NCBI GenBank assembly: GCA_021785315.1
Contig: JAJYFX010000147.1
Span: 1 to 5,650, forward strand
Direction of reading: 5' to 3'
DNA from: Actinomycetes bacterium
GTDB taxonomy: Bacteria; Actinomycetota; Acidimicrobiia; Acidimicrobiales; Acidimicrobiaceae
Length of the DNA stretch: 5,650 nt
Within the stretch, counting starts at the first letter, position 1, and the number at the start of each line of letters is the position of its first letter. Both the position numbers and the translations under genes were made by a program. Shown here piece by piece: positions 5,601-5,650 of this stretch. The notes under the pieces were generated by a model. That model saw only the letters and a program-made list of their open reading frames with translations. It had not been told where the DNA came from and did no database searches.

Positions 5601-5650
5601 TTCCAAAGGGTTCCGGGCTCAATGGCTGCCGGGTTTTGGTATCGGACGCG
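2602..5650 (+). CDS. Oar-like TonB-dependent outer-membrane receptor with carboxypeptidase-regulatory-like domain (3' end beyond window)
   Basis: The frame is open for 1016 residues to the window edge without a stop. Residues 1-29 are a signal peptide: basic RSRK at 5-8, a hydrophobic core, and cleavage after LLA before QID. Residues about 33-118 form a carboxypeptidase-regulatory-like beta-sandwich (GVAGTVEDSTGAVV; SGSYVFPAVPVGTYTLKA). The plug follows, with LPLNGRNW at 152-159 and DYRLNGIDNN at 194-203. The rest is beta-barrel, with family landmarks such as FFFVDF (314-319), YAQDNW (704-709), LNLGLRWDY (717-725) and the strand NYTYGKCM (987-994). Such proteins usually run somewhat over 1,000 residues, so probably only the last barrel strands are missing. 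They sit in the outer membrane and take up large ligands using TonB energy; in Acidobacteriota many are near carbohydrate-degrading genes. The divergent GH76 gene suggests mannan oligosaccharides as a ligand, but this is inference. Cys 758 and Cys 779 lie in a probable surface loop. No TonB box was recognised. Confidence 0.93.
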   Translation, partial: MICIRSRKITMASILIAAFAALSATSLLAQIDMGGVAGTVEDSTGAVVRGAKITLMNEATRVTQTVQSSSSGSYVFPAVPVGTYTLKADATGFKIYKETGIQIHIQNIVTADIPLVPGSVSQQVTVTSAVPLLQAQDATLGQTVPTQQINDLPLNGRNWLSLAQLSAGTYAAPGSSPSNPANLYANGVNDNQVDYRLNGIDNNIDVFQTGANGQNGNVAPVPDAMQEFKLQSGDNSAEFGQFTGAVVNAVVKSGTNHLNGDIWEYMRNEAFNANDYFSNQHGVPRQKYRQNQWGGTIGGPVYIPWLYKGKDKTFFFVDFQHTGITQAAQFTETIPTTGMRSSNFTNLQDLITGNNGSNTDALGRKFSFGTVLDPATTRPVAPGAIDPVSGFTNTSKSTVYVRDPFYTGGSIAGIKDFTGLTSQLNIIPEGRIDPNGVKLLQLLPAPNAVVAGGLHNNYFLTPPATSATNQYDVRIDENISPKNMVFGVFSRSVLNIASYQPFPGIAGGALGIAPNDLEPHYELALSYTHIFSPNLENEMRFGYDHADHFLTMPTANTLGIPAQFGIQGIPQTPGNGGLPTINIGGFSSFGGRRYMPTLQTTSGLQFNDNLMKTFSKHELRVGFFFERIQANIVQPAFSKGQFGFTGEYTDIPNKTNGLTGVADMLLVPGATTAANGISDLGGPANYQGGNYAPTDYFTDYLAGYAQDNWRPTPALTLNLGLRWDYFAPYGESNGRQGNFIATGGNGNSGTFYIPKTGCSVPRSNAFNTLLAGYNIQVDCLPGLTVNNAQKTNFAPRLGFAYRLLPRWVLRGGYGISYGSFDSVGFGGTLGTNYPFLYTIGSLSTTSEVPDMLPNGQPATIENTFGVIDMQNPALVSGVGLGLSGKQYDYHTPYIQSMNLTTQYQFTDRDSIQIGYVGTLGRHIDAYGHQNAPSEILPPKTNQTNYLPFPQLGPSSQVLSTIAVSSYNSLQSTYQHQFKNNLNLLANYTYGKCMADDGGELSKGFRAQWLPGFGIGR

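Noticed and set aside
1..5650. tRNA, rRNA, riboswitch, CRISPR array, toxin-antitoxin or defence genes
   Set aside because: I looked on both strands and saw no cloverleaf-like sequence, regularly spaced repeat array, conserved leader fold or matching protein motifs.

Overview
The window most resembles DNA of an acidobacterium (Acidobacteriota). The main reason is the large outer-membrane receptor that fills its right half. It has a secretion signal, a carboxypeptidase-regulatory-like domain, an LPLNGRNW plug motif and a very long beta-barrel, the Oar-like TonB-dependent receptor type that is heavily expanded in that phylum. Base composition looks moderate (about half G+C by eye), and Shine-Dalgarno sites are of the AGGAGG/GGAGG type. 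The assignment comes from protein style only, not from a marker gene.

Layout. Positions 1-132 hold the open end of an unrecognised plus-strand frame, closing in a TGA that sits in the loop of a strong 11-bp-stem hairpin (115-143). Positions 144-387 are non-coding and carry a degenerate direct repeat of period 51. Positions 388-1689 (minus strand) encode a complete secreted glycoside hydrolase family 76 protein, predicted endo-alpha-1,6-mannanase, with an intact Asp-Asp catalytic pair. Positions 1704-1856 are its upstream region. Positions 1857-2320 are a scar of two unrelated insertion sequences: a frameshifted IS630-family transposase piece on the minus strand, joined directly to the C-terminal third of an ISAs1-family transposase on the plus strand, which runs to a probable IS right end at 2320. 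Positions 2321-2601 are the upstream region of the receptor gene, with a candidate promoter and two perfect palindromes. Positions 2602-5650 (plus strand) encode the receptor, whose C-terminus lies beyond the window.

How the parts may work together. The mannanase and the receptor are transcribed away from a shared central region. A secreted GH76 enzyme beside a TonB-dependent receptor suggests that extracellular alpha-mannan (for example of fungal cell walls) is cut to oligosaccharides that the receptor binds or imports. This is inferred from gene content and proximity; no regulator, SusD-like protein or inner-membrane transporter is in the window. The IS scar now separates the two genes, so any formerly shared control region may have been split or replaced.

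I found no tRNA, rRNA, CRISPR array, toxin-antitoxin pair or defence gene, and nothing here clearly amounts to a new system. The most unusual pieces are the IS630/ISAs1 junction and the unexplained repeats at 261-335.
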